Of a stretch of 64,000 bases of DNA, positions 45,101-52,750 are shown piece after piece (positions within the stretch are counted from its first letter, which is position 1; every line of letters starts with the position of its first letter). The notes under the pieces were generated by a model that was given only the letters and a program-made list of their open reading frames with translations, ran no database searches and was not told where the DNA came from. Location: NCBI GenBank assembly GCA_008087055.1, contig VIEA01000001.1, forward strand, positions 971,118 through 1,035,117, given 5' to 3'. The DNA is from Gammaproteobacteria bacterium LSUCC0096. GTDB lineage: Bacteria > Pseudomonadota > Gammaproteobacteria > Pseudomonadales > Litorivicinaceae. The translations under genes and the position numbers were made by a program.

Positions 45101-48100
45101 GCGATATTACCCATCGATTCGTTATCGTTAGTGAACGCAAGAACATCACCGGCGGTGAGATTTTTCGCTATGGTAACGCTAACCGATTTTAGCAGACTAT
45201 CAACATCTGTAACTGTAAATCCGGGGCCTGCAGATATTGCGGTCCCGGCATTCTGAGAATACGTCAATCCATCAAGTCGCAATGTGGAATTCACCCACTC
45301 TGGATCGTCATTTAGAGTAAGGTTAGCCCCTGAAGGCACCCGATTAGATAGCGTGCTTCCAGACCCCTCATCTAAGTTCCAATAGCCGATCAACCCCCTT
45401 TCTGTTCCCTGCAACTTTTCGTTGGTTAATTCGGCCATTGCTGCATCATTCAGAGAAATATTCCAAATCGATATCTCATCCAAAGACCCAGCAAAGTAAC
45501 CTGGAGCTAGGTCATCTTGGACGTATCCACCCACTTTGAAATTTTTTGTACGGGAGTCAGAGTCAGAACCATCATATTTCACCGAAGAAACGTGGGTTCC
45601 TTCTGCCACGAATTCTCCATTAACGAAAACCTCCACTAAACCCGCCACCGAATCACCTCGGATTCCAATGTGAGACCACTCTCCATCGGATATTTCAGGA
45701 ACCTCAATGCTGACACCGCCCGCGGTTTTATTCCAAAACACCAGAGTTGGTGTGCTTACACCCCCTTGTAAAAAAATCTCAAAAGTATCATTTTGGCCGA
45801 CGAGACTCTGAAGTGAGCCCGTTTTCGCATTATCAGGATTAATCCAAAAAGAGACCGTGAATGTTGAAAGATCATTTAGAAGTGGTTCGCCAGCGTCCAG
45901 GTAATCACCGGACCCATCAAAATCTAGAGAATATGGATTCGACGAGGTAATCGAGAAATTGGGATCATCATCAACATTCCCAACGGTAATGACAGCCGCC
46001 TTGCGATCAGACCACGACCCGCTAACGTAACCCTCCCAGAGTATTGAGTCGATACCAGAAAATTCGTCATCTGGCACATAGGTCATTAAAGCCACGTCAT
46101 CAATTGCGATTTCTTGATCTTCGTCAACCAAAGTACCCGACAAATATAGTGATCCGTGGACCGGCCCCCGGGTAATTCTCACATTCTCAAGATCTTTTCC
46201 GCCATACACGGACGAAAAGTCAGAGGCCTTTAAACTGGTGGTCGTATCTTCGAGACCGGCTATCGAAGTGGTTTTAGATACAGCCAAAGAATTTTTATAA
46301 GTATCAAAATCAGTATAGAAGAAAGCTCCCGTTAGTGGGTTTCTTCCGAGAAAAGTTGGGTTCTGATAAGTAACCGTATCGACTTCGACTACCCGCAAAT
46401 CCCAGGTAGTCACATCTTCAGAACCGTCATAGGCAACAAGCCCTGTCGTTAAACTGTACGATCGATAACCACCAGAATCTGAGGACAACGTTTCAGGTCT
46501 ATTCGTGTAGTCGCCAAGTATCGGATAAGCAGAGGCGTCACCATCCTTAAAGCGTGTCACAAATAAATGATCACCGTCAGTCTCAAGGCCATGAAAATAT
46601 TCTAGAAATTGATCATCATTAATGAGTGTGATCGACGAATCAAAAGTAATAGAAGACCGATCCTCAGAAACGTTGTAAAACGAAACAACAGCTTCGTATT
46701 TTCCGGAAACAACGTTGTATGTGTTTTCCCCCAAAGCTGCTAAACGGCCATCTCCCATACCCAGAATATTCCAGGTATTCCAACCTTCACGAATGGGCAA
46801 AGGATGAGTGCCGTCCTGAGTCACTGTAATTAATGTCGCAAGATTATCTACCGGGCGAGCATATAGAAGATCATCAGATGTATCCGCTAATGCTGTGCCA
46901 TTGTTATTTCTGTAAAACAAATATCCATTCGTATAGGTCAGTGTATGTTGCGCTCCAGGTAGCTCAGGAGCAGATACCGACTTAACGTATGCACCAGCCA
47001 TATCGTAAACGCGAAGATTAAGACCGTTGTCGTTTACGTAATAATATGTGCCATCGCTCGCCACACCGTAGGCCTGTGTAATTCCCGAACCATTGGGCAT
47101 TAGCTCTAGAGCTAAATATTCAATGGTGCTCTTTGAGATCACCGCAGGATTAGTAGGAGCGCTAATATCCGGGGTTATGGAAATATCAACCTCCGCGACG
47201 ACCGGGCTAAGCCCATCAACAGATGTTCCAACAAAAGAAACCACCCGAGTATCAAGAGATTGATTTGCATTGATGTTGTAATATTCCACCGCCTCGAGCG
47301 CAGAAGCCCATTCGGCTTCTGTGGAGACATTTTCGGAAGTAAGCGACAAAACACCTGATGAGTCATCATAGCTCGAGAGTATATATCCCATCGTAGATTC
47401 ATCGTTTACAAACGATAAGTAATCGCCTTCCTCAAAGTTAGAAGTAATGGACACTGTTGCTGAGGATATATTTTTTACAGATACCGAAGAAACTAAATCA
47501 ATCGGCAACCCTGAGCCTTTGGAGTAATCCCTCAAAACATTATCGACCGCATATATTCTAGGACCGCCAATCGTTTTACCATCTTGAGGAATCGCACTAA
47601 AATCCCGCTCAGTGGTGTCGCTGAATGTGAGGCCAGATAACATCGCCAAATCATCGGCGTCACCAATATCCGAATCATTGGCACCTAAAGTCGTCAACTG
47701 CACACTAGTAATAGTTCTATGAGAATACAAAGACAAATCAAACTTCCGGACGTCGAGACGTTGAAACGAATCGGCGCCTGCGTCTCCCTCTTCATAGTTA
47801 CTCCACCAGACAGTTACGTCAGATGAAGTCAGATCATTAGAATCCTTTTCATTAAAATCTCGAGTCGTTTCTTGGGCGGTAGCGAAAAATTCTATAAAGC
47901 TAACTTCACTTTCGGCAGGCGCAAAGTTGACTCGCACTTTATACTCAGCCACTCCAGCAGCATCACCAGAAAAATTGTTAAGCAGCGCGTACATCGTTTT
48001 CTGCCCCGACAAGTCACCCACGTCGATTGTCACAGACTCATTAGCCGCGCCTGGACTAAGCACATAACCTAAAACACCGTTATTTGGATCATTCGGATTA

Positions 48101-48981
48101 CCCGAATCATATGCAAATGTTGTAAATGGGATACCCGTACCCGTATTACCTAACTGATCGCTTCCAACGGGAGCACCAAAATCTTGCAATGGCGCATACC
48201 CTGTTATTTGAAGTGTTTCGCCGGATAAGTCGACTTGCGTAAAAGTCTCGGTACTCAAAGAGGTCTGCAGAACATCCGCCAAAGCAAGCTCATCTGCATC
48301 TACTCGGCCTTCAGACACCTCCAAATCACTGTCACCTGCCCCACCAGTTTGATCATCTGATGCTGCAATATCCGCTTCGGTAACTAGCGATAGCTTTTGG
48401 ATGAACTCTCGACCATCGTCAGTCGCGCCAAGATCACAAGCGTAGAATAAGATGTCGCCTGAGTCAGTCAGAGCTGAACCCAATGCAGACAAATCTGCTC
48501 GGTATGTTTCAAAATTGTTTGATGTATAGGTCTCATTACCAAGCAATAGCTCACCATCCGCACCGTGAGAAATCACATGGATGGCATCCACCTGCTCAAA
48601 TGAACCAGTGATTTCAGCCATATACGCGAACGCATCCACATCATTGGAAATCACAAACGTCCGATCAGCAGTAATTTCTTCAACCGATGACAGATCGACT
48701 CGACTATCAATGAACACTAACTCATTGCGTCGATCTGACTGCGTACTCGAGGTTGGCGCAAGATACAACGCGTCTGATTCAGAAGGATTGGTTTGTTCAC
48801 TGGACTCTCGAGTCGTCGTTAGACCGAGTTCAGACAGCAAGGTTGGACTGCTTTGGGTTAGCGTCTCAATACCATCGACTACAGCCGCACCATCAAGCAT
48901 GACGCGGGGTTCAAGCATGATGAAGGGCTTTGATCGCAGATTTTTCAGAAGCTTTGAGTTCAATCTATTCAGTCCAACCAA
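39172..48981 (-). CDS. Giant multidomain surface/secreted protein (LEPR motif, DUF4347, LamG, C-type lectin, cadherin-like)
   Basis: 3269 residues from TTG 48981; ATG at 48918 (Met22) is an alternative. In order: LEPRVMLDG (23-31); DUF4347-like domain (about 87-240) with HVISHG (135-140) and FYACD (179-183); long beta-rich region; LamG/concanavalin-like domain (about 1017-1227); repeated about 110-residue modules (SYDxxTGxLxLTS...W..AL..V.F pattern, at about 480-600, 1255-1370, 1370-1480, 1660-1780); C-type lectin-like domain (about 1475-1640; YVADPGITWTDAVTDA, DSNEPNNYNGNEDYAHF); cadherin-like/He_PIG modules (about 2445-2640); a Gly/Ala/Ser/Asn-rich disordered region (about 2640-3095); a final cadherin-like module (LPDWIKIDAETGKLTGEPP) and a basic tail (RFTEQLKRSVRAVA). 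No RTX nonapeptides and no classical signal peptide. It heads the secretion operon and is presumably its substrate, acting in adhesion or carbohydrate binding. Confidence 0.88.
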   Translation of the reverse strand: MVGLNRLNSKLLKNLRSKPFIMLEPRVMLDGAAVVDGIETLTQSSPTLLSELGLTTTRESSEQTNPSESDALYLAPTSSTQSDRRNELVFIDSRVDLSSVEEITADRTFVISNDVDAFAYMAEITGSFEQVDAIHVISHGADGELLLGNETYTSNNFETYRADLSALGSALTDSGDILFYACDLGATDDGREFIQKLSLVTEADIAASDDQTGGAGDSDLEVSEGRVDADELALADVLQTSLSTETFTQVDLSGETLQITGYAPLQDFGAPVGSDQLGNTGTGIPFTTFAYDSGNPNDPNNGVLGYVLSPGAANESVTIDVGDLSGQKTMYALLNNFSGDAAGVAEYKVRVNFAPAESEVSFIEFFATAQETTRDFNEKDSNDLTSSDVTVWWSNYEEGDAGADSFQRLDVRKFDLSLYSHRTITSVQLTTLGANDSDIGDADDLAMLSGLTFSDTTERDFSAIPQDGKTIGGPRIYAVDNVLRDYSKGSGLPIDLVSSVSVKNISSATVSITSNFEEGDYLSFVNDESTMGYILSSYDDSSGVLSLTSENVSTEAEWASALEAVEYYNINANQSLDTRVVSFVGTSVDGLSPVVAEVDISITPDISAPTNPAVISKSTIEYLALELMPNGSGITQAYGVASDGTYYYVNDNGLNLRVYDMAGAYVKSVSAPELPGAQHTLTYTNGYLFYRNNNGTALADTSDDLLYARPVDNLATLITVTQDGTHPLPIREGWNTWNILGMGDGRLAALGENTYNVVSGKYEAVVSFYNVSEDRSSITFDSSITLINDDQFLEYFHGLETDGDHLFVTRFKDGDASAYPILGDYTNRPETLSSDSGGYRSYSLTTGLVAYDGSEDVTTWDLRVVEVDTVTYQNPTFLGRNPLTGAFFYTDFDTYKNSLAVSKTTSIAGLEDTTTSLKASDFSSVYGGKDLENVRITRGPVHGSLYLSGTLVDEDQEIAIDDVALMTYVPDDEFSGIDSILWEGYVSGSWSDRKAAVITVGNVDDDPNFSITSSNPYSLDFDGSGDYLDAGEPLLNDLSTFTVSFWINPDNAKTGSLQSLVGQNDTFEIFLQGGVSTPTLVFWNKTAGGVSIEVPEISDGEWSHIGIRGDSVAGLVEVFVNGEFVAEGTHVSSVKYDGSDSDSRTKNFKVGGYVQDDLAPGYFAGSLDEISIWNISLNDAAMAELTNEKLQGTERGLIGYWNLDEGSGSTLSNRVPSGANLTLNDDPEWVNSTLRLDGLTYSQNAGTAISAGPGFTVTDVDSLLKSVSVTIAKNLTAGDVLAFTNDNESMGNIAASAYDSATGTLVLTSSDQTATMTHWENALGAVTFATTAETGPSIRELSWTVSDGINEVVDGSKINVEYLTVLGPTADEYVEGDQPVLLMPYANLPSSLGDTLTGLQLYIDNVQSGDVLDVTGTSASITTSYNSASGRLSFTGSATRAEYQALLRTVTFKNTETDPSEASRSIVLQVSPHVSLNFGGESHYYEYVADPGITWTDAVTDAAAKTMVDQGGNTLTGYLVTVTSEVENTFLQSKLAADAWMGATDSITEGTWKWATGPEANTQFFQGPATPPVGATITGDFGSVVAGQYASWDSNEPNNYNGNEDYAHFKGSSGKWNDYPVQSDSIAGYVVEYNSATEYTPVGGTFELAVSRNAAPTVSVTAPTGDGEFNVGTDSTVSLASGVSVADTDSDIDSAYVKITTNYSSSTDSLKYTYDANTMGDITGTFVSGTGILTLSSASGATDAEWDAALASIEFTSTDVSYPAADRTIVWGVSDGKKETTANTTVDMVYNPPVVVVNGTEHYYIETGSTHTFAAADFTDEFSYTSDVYGWTSIKINSLPTGGYLTLNGSSVAVDDTIALASLGGLVYTVRSSFTGTDTFGWSAVDTNGAPSNSVNFTFELDNAGAPDLSAIADETYVEQASPVELAASNFASHIWEGLFNVSGQAGYIDFEITANGDADRNSTGDVFSVVANSADPANPVHGDVRVNGRFVEYYDTQPAEGASAAWIQVGQIDSTYDGEGGTKLRIHLLTDASIPGSSPITNGDFNSDIALGSPGSGWTVYSGRVDFGSRITVGGVSIETPYDLDDDVADWKKMASAPSIQQDDNTAFNSGPTGRTAAITGEADSLFLYTGSMNIESYGVVHGPGVMSDLFVASAGDVLKLDYSADGSGDWYHVAGYLVDSSGDLYKMVLNDTGKSVSDTASVTIDHDGSYRFVFITGTFDKSGGKAAGASMTIDNIRAEDPYPINDWVVESIIRAVQYSNDSDDPDTNTKVMTLSVVQDSTSPATVYSVTSNIDVTAVIDAPTLTGNPTLPAITEDASPAGTLISSRFSSVFDDGDNDGLAGIAISGDASNSGEGVWQYSFDGAAWSDVGSVTTTSALMLDASTLIRFLPAANYHGTPGPLTVFAVDDGISQTFSAAGALVYFDTVANNAGKTAVSLESHVSYSSYSLTHSVTSVNDSPVLDSRPSDISIIQGDTFNTDFSGYFSDVDGDTLTFAATDIPAGLAFDTSSGILSGTSTTDDIHTVSLTATDAGGLSDSGQITFTVNPDLPTRTGIAAPSSVNVRQGQDYEFDFNSLWTSKHASTTGFSIDVIPPGLEFNTTTGVLTGRVSVAGPYSVTVTVTNSFNHTASVQFSMIVTPLPVSRDSAAEAGARDTINKNSEIITTNQEARYAGAFGAQGSNGGLVSNQSRNDSAQSTIQSLTQTGLQAAINPQSVFNGGYGTSTPSNGSSNIAGSNVITSSSIVGNNASNLSGSSLPGSVGGIQSPLGGATGNAVAGGGSTVAGSGVSPGSLGAPGSAIGGPDATVNASTAGGLNALAQSGAAQSNGTDGGSENFGFNAPPLGGVGGPSAAERSGEGDSDFAGFAGPGSTGLAGSTRADGGSGEPNGSLQTNGLAGGPGASAAQDGAATGGDGGIGSLAFAPQAGPGSVANQASAVAGPTSTSGDAGSAQPTVNGAPGTVSPGANASGGDTGSADAAASSGGVESAQGADAASGDAQASAGSNQQVADGSGESTPVEGVANAQITRGPVESVGEAGTAPSNAQITAQSANPNASPGGDAQASGGDADAQTATAEQATAQRSTESVIDPTTGVVDAKVSNSLMKMGTTMTRQIDRVVVQVGADGQVSSSTLARNDAENPSGLQIVRVVQEGRSIEADLADNNNAQVQEYQAVLVAPDGSQQPLPDWIKIDAETGKLTGEPPAGVDSINLAIKAVDVTGESRVIILNLNVSDGATEAPAGDNNVGSVESLKSHGTERFTEQLKRSVRAVA

Positions 48982-49098
48982 TTAAATCAGGTGGGGCATT
49001 CCATACGTGCGCTAGCTAGAAAACTTTGCAGCCATTTCTGACTGATCAAAATTTATATGCAATGCCCCAATCTCAAGATACCAAGGTTGGACCCAAGA

Positions 49099-49116
49099 TT
49101 CTTACAGGTTCTTACA
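49099..49116 (-). promoter_or_regulatory. Candidate response-regulator box upstream of the giant-protein operon
   Basis: On the coding strand, two near-identical 10-mers in tandem: TGTAAGAACC then TGTAAGAATC (the second continues to 49097). A looser third copy, CGTAAGTTAC, lies further upstream (about 49125-49134). Tandem direct repeats at one helical turn are how OmpR-type regulators bind, and this operon encodes one. The gene-free stretch 48982-49378 (397 bases) holds nothing else I can name. Confidence 0.45.
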
Positions 49117-49378
49117 ATTAATCAGTAACTTACGACTAATATCGAACCTTTCAGATCGTATTATCGACGGACAAGCGAAAAACTTCATTTGTACATAAAA
49201 AATACCAAACCGAAACAAGGGTCATTATTGCTGGTTAGGGGGAACTTTCAGGAAATAATGGGGAGAGGATTGAAGGAAATCGAAACCACCCTGTCTCAAA
49301 CATCCAATCCAATAAGCTGGGCACACAGACTTCCTTGATGCATGCGTACCGTAACATCTTTGGTCTTCGATTACGATC

Positions 49379-50962
49379 TCAATCGACAGATCGTAGTGGA
49401 CTCTTCTGAATCATATAAACCGTCACTATTGGAGCTACGATCGTAATCAGCGCGACTGCGATTAAAAGCAACCCAAGCTCTGAATAATCAGCCGACGTCA
49501 CTACTTGGTTGGTCGCGTTATCAACCACCTCGCGCGAGACCACAAAAATCTGGTTCATGTATTTGGTCGCCAACGCGCTCGCTGAGAGAGCAAGATTGGT
49601 AAAGGAGGCGAATACTGCGAAAAACGTTGCTTTTAAAGCATCGGGTGCATTTTTAGCGATCCATGCCAAGAGTGGAATCATCGAGATCTGACCGAGCGGT
49701 GACTCAAGCGCCGTATTCAAAATCGCGATAAATCGCGCATCAACAATCCCTGCTGTTAACGATGACGTCCAATGATGTAGACCGTAATACAGTCCGATGC
49801 TTGGCAAAAATAAAACACCACCGATCAAAGACAACACCACAATGATTCGAGCAATCGAATACTGCGCAACGAGCGGCCTTAACAATACAATTCCGAGAAG
49901 TGTTAGCGCCGAGGAAATCGCAGCCAGAACAGAGAGGAATTGCTCGTCAAACGAGAGCACATCAATTTCAAACCAGGTTAATCCAAGCCCAGGCGAAGGG
50001 ACTGCCCTGAATACAAAAATTGCAATTGCCGTTCCAACCACCATCAGTCGCTTATTCGGCGGAAGATACGCAATCAATTGAGTCATTAGGAATACGATAA
50101 TGACCATCGATCCCAAAAAGACGAGTTCTTGAGCAAGCGGCAAGCTTGATGCGCCAACAGAGACAGAGAACAAAACAAACGCGAGACTTCCATACAGAAC
50201 AGCCCAGTTTGGACGCACATCGCTGCGCTCGTCCACATTCAATCGACCACCCTGCCCTTGGCGAAGAGACTGACTTAGCAGGACCCCTAGAATGGATACA
50301 CACGGAATCGCTAATGCATATAGGTAGATGTTGGCATAAATCGCACGCTTCTCGACCTCATCCAACGCTTCAACACCACCAAATACAGCCACGTTTAAGA
50401 GTGCAACAAGGAGGCTTCCACCAATGACAGCAAAGCGACCCAGTGCTTGCATGGTGGTATGCATCTCTTTAACTTCAGCCTCCGGAAGAGGACGACCAGA
50501 TTCATCAAACTCAGGAACGGCCTCCACAGTCATCGCGTCAGCAACAACGTCCTGCAACACATATCCAATTGGCGCTAGAAGCACGCTTAAAACATACCAA
50601 GCCTCAACTGCAAGTATTGCTGCCATCGTCTCAGTGTGCTGGATAAGCCCGTACATAATGAGAAGACTTCCAGCGATCACCAGTGCGCCGAGATACACAA
50701 GATAGTTTTTGCGCTTCCAAAAGAGGTCGACAAGATGGCCGATTGGCATTTTTAACGCCCACGGGAGTCCAGCCCAAAATCCAAGACCTGCCAAAAATGC
50801 AGCAGAAAGGCCCAGGTAGTCTTTGACGAAGAAAGTGCCAACGATTGCCGTCAGGCCAGATATACCGGCTGCGAGATACACCATCAGCGGAGGCAAATAA
50901 CTCCACCTCAACGTCCGAGATAAACCAAAAAAGGCTTCATACAAATAACTAATAAACGACAT
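49379..50962 (-). CDS. MFS transporter (BT1/AmpG-like)
   Basis: About 527 residues, 12 or more hydrophobic segments. AGISGLTAIVGTFFVKDYLG, FWAGLPWALKMPIGHLVDLFWKRK and IGYVLQDVVADAMTVEAVP resemble folate-biopterin (BT1) and AmpG-like major facilitator proteins. Substrate unknown. ATG 50962 (MSFISYLYEAFFG) is preferred to a TTG at 50998. A leader-like peptide and hairpin precede it on the same strand. Confidence 0.75.
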   Translation of the reverse strand: MSFISYLYEAFFGLSRTLRWSYLPPLMVYLAAGISGLTAIVGTFFVKDYLGLSAAFLAGLGFWAGLPWALKMPIGHLVDLFWKRKNYLVYLGALVIAGSLLIMYGLIQHTETMAAILAVEAWYVLSVLLAPIGYVLQDVVADAMTVEAVPEFDESGRPLPEAEVKEMHTTMQALGRFAVIGGSLLVALLNVAVFGGVEALDEVEKRAIYANIYLYALAIPCVSILGVLLSQSLRQGQGGRLNVDERSDVRPNWAVLYGSLAFVLFSVSVGASSLPLAQELVFLGSMVIIVFLMTQLIAYLPPNKRLMVVGTAIAIFVFRAVPSPGLGLTWFEIDVLSFDEQFLSVLAAISSALTLLGIVLLRPLVAQYSIARIIVVLSLIGGVLFLPSIGLYYGLHHWTSSLTAGIVDARFIAILNTALESPLGQISMIPLLAWIAKNAPDALKATFFAVFASFTNLALSASALATKYMNQIFVVSREVVDNATNQVVTSADYSELGLLLIAVALITIVAPIVTVYMIQKSPLRSVD

Positions 50963-51160
50963 ACCAAAGATAATGAAGCACTGTGCCGAACCTTCCAAGC
51001 TGTCCAGTGAATAAAGTTGGCATTACCTATGCTTTAATCATCACAGATGCCTAGACGGTGTCATAAAACAGACGGGTCATTCTGGTCTCAGCGGGAATCG
51101 CATGTATTGGGTGAGTCGGTCTAGAGATAAATACGAGTAATCTGTTTTAATCTCCAAGGA

Positions 51161-51197
51161 ATCAAACCCGTGAAGCTTTTGGCCTCATGGGTTTGAT
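51161..51197. repeat. Long imperfect hairpin upstream of the MFS gene
   Basis: ATCAAACCC at 51161-51169 pairs with GGGTTTGAT at 51189-51197, with further inner pairs TGA/TCA and GC/GC around a short loop. No T-tract follows on either strand. It lies 20 bases after the stop of the 21-residue peptide, a layout seen in attenuators and in small-toxin loci. Confidence 0.6.
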
Positions 51198-51217
51198 GCG
51201 TTATGGGCAGACAAAAC

Positions 51218-51283
51218 TCAGATCGATAATCCGCTCATCAATAAGCACATAAAAACGATCGCATACTGCAATTGGATAGCCAT
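51218..51283 (-). CDS. 21-residue hydrophobic leader-like peptide
   Basis: MAIQLQYAIVFMCLLMSGLS plus one Ile. The ribosome site is very strong (AGGAGGGGG, 4 bases before the ATG). The peptide is almost wholly hydrophobic, of the size of Ibs-like toxins and leader peptides. About 255 bases upstream of the MFS start on the same strand. Confidence 0.5.
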   Translation of the reverse strand: MAIQLQYAIVFMCLLMSGLSI

Positions 51284-51362
51284 GGCGCCCCCTCCTTTTA
51301 AATTGCACAATCTAAGGTAAGAGAGTGAAGAAATATGGGAGAAAAGAGGGTTAATCAGTGGG

Positions 51363-51770
51363 TTAGTTATTGCTAACCTTCACGCCATTGACAAAAGTTC
51401 CAGATAACATCTGCCAAACTTCTCCGCTTGATTGGTACGTCACCCAATCGCCCGACCGCTTGCCGTCTTTGTAACTTCCCGTCGCTCGAACATCACCACT
51501 ACTTTGGTACGACTCAAAAGGGCCATTAAGTACACCATTTTCGAAATGCGCTTTACTCAATACTCTTCCGTCACTGAAGTAGGTGATCCAAAGCCCTTCT
51601 TTTTTACCGTCTCGAATCAACCCTTCCTCAATACCGTCGATGCGTCCTGTGAATGGAGTACTGGTTTCTTTTTCATAGTAAACACCATCACGTTCCACCA
51701 GGTCATCAAAGCCCGTAGCACTCGCGAAAGAGCTAAAGAAAATCCACACGAGTAATACAACTGAGCGCAT
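51363..51770 (-). CDS. Secreted MORN/YwqK-like repeat protein
   Basis: 135 residues with a Sec signal (MRSVVLLVWIFFSSFASA) and three or four MORN-like repeats (GKKEGLWITYFSDGRVLSKA, NGVLNGPFESYQSSGDVRAT, DGKRSGDWVTYQSSGEVW). Such repeats occur in YwqK-type proteins and in secreted or surface proteins; function is not known. Monocistronic, with AGGAG upstream of the ATG. Confidence 0.75.
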   Translation of the reverse strand: MRSVVLLVWIFFSSFASATGFDDLVERDGVYYEKETSTPFTGRIDGIEEGLIRDGKKEGLWITYFSDGRVLSKAHFENGVLNGPFESYQSSGDVRATGSYKDGKRSGDWVTYQSSGEVWQMLSGTFVNGVKVSNN

Positions 51771-51840
51771 ATCAACTCCTTTTTCTTTTCGAAAAAATAC
51801 AAAATATTCTTTGCTAAGAAAAGCCTCAGAAATGACCCAC

Positions 51841-52239
51841 CTAGAACAGGTTCAGCTGCTTTTCTGGCTCACTCCCACTTTTAATCGAATCGGCAAACAC
51901 TTTAGTAAGCAAACCATAAAATAAAGGAAGAACAGCAAGCTTCCATTCAGAGGATTGTTCTTTTAATGGAAGATCAAGCATCAACATGACGCCAATCAAA
52001 AACCCGAAAATACCACCATAGAGTGCGCCCAAACCGATCGACTCCATGTTAATCGTTCGGGTGTTATCGACCATAAACGAATAAATCAGGGTAAATAAGA
52101 TCACGAAAAACAGCGCTTTTGCGTCAAACAAAACGAGCTCTTCCGGAGTCGTCGTAAAGCCCTCGGTCAGCGTAAACGTGATAAGCCCTGTGATCATGAC
52201 CATACCTGTCACTGGGCGGATCAAAAGCCGCTTTCTCAT
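51841..52239 (-). CDS. Membrane protein of unknown function
   Basis: 132 residues with four hydrophobic segments (about 10-26, 40-57, 68-88, 102-116) and a charged C-terminal tail. A hint of gene-flanking charge (MRKRLL) suggests N-in. No family recognised. Confidence 0.55.
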   Translation of the reverse strand: MRKRLLIRPVTGMVMITGLITFTLTEGFTTTPEELVLFDAKALFFVILFTLIYSFMVDNTRTINMESIGLGALYGGIFGFLIGVMLMLDLPLKEQSSEWKLAVLPLFYGLLTKVFADSIKSGSEPEKQLNLF

Positions 52240-52328
52240 CGCTTTGCTCCAATTGATTTATTGTTATGCTCTAACCTTACCCGACTAATAATTAGAGGTC
52301 ACTAACACCATGCTTAAGCAATTACTCG

Positions 52329-52604
52329 ATGATTAAAGAGCTATTTGTGATCTTGATGATTTTGAGCGATGACACCTCGATTATCTCAGTGAATCACGCG
52401 ACCGCAGATAAAAGCCTTAATGTCTTTGATAATCAGAAAGCATGTGAGCAAGCGCTGCCAGCATTCGTGACGGAGACGTATCCAGAATTCACACCAAGAC
52501 CAAATATTTTGGATCACCAAGTTGTCATGAACGGGATCGCTGATTCACCAGCGGGCACCCGATCCGCAACATGGCGATGCTCAGCTATTTTTTACAAGAA
52601 CTAA
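52329..52604 (+). CDS. 91-residue secreted hypothetical protein
   Basis: Starts MIKELFVILMILSDDTSIIS, a short hydrophobic start that may be a signal peptide, and has two Cys (KACEQAL and RCSAIF) that could form a disulfide. The ribosome site is weak. No family recognised. Confidence 0.45.
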   Translation: MIKELFVILMILSDDTSIISVNHATADKSLNVFDNQKACEQALPAFVTETYPEFTPRPNILDHQVVMNGIADSPAGTRSATWRCSAIFYKN

Positions 52605-52750
52605 CCATCTCAAATAATCCGACGCACTGAAGACTGCGAGGAGAACTCATTAAGTCTAATTCCGACCGAATGAAAGAACTGTTCATCCCTTTCAAACGGA
52701 ATAAAGACCCTCATAATTTCACCAGGATTTAATCACTGGTGAGAAATTCA

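Noticed and set aside
39172-48981. Search for RTX calcium-binding repeats and a classical type I C-terminal signal in the giant protein
   Set aside because: No GGxGxDxux arrays seen on reading the whole translation.
29681-49000. Search for an ABC ATPase or RND pump in the secretion operon
   Set aside because: No Walker A/B plus LSGGQ pattern and no RND-type membrane protein in any gene of the run.
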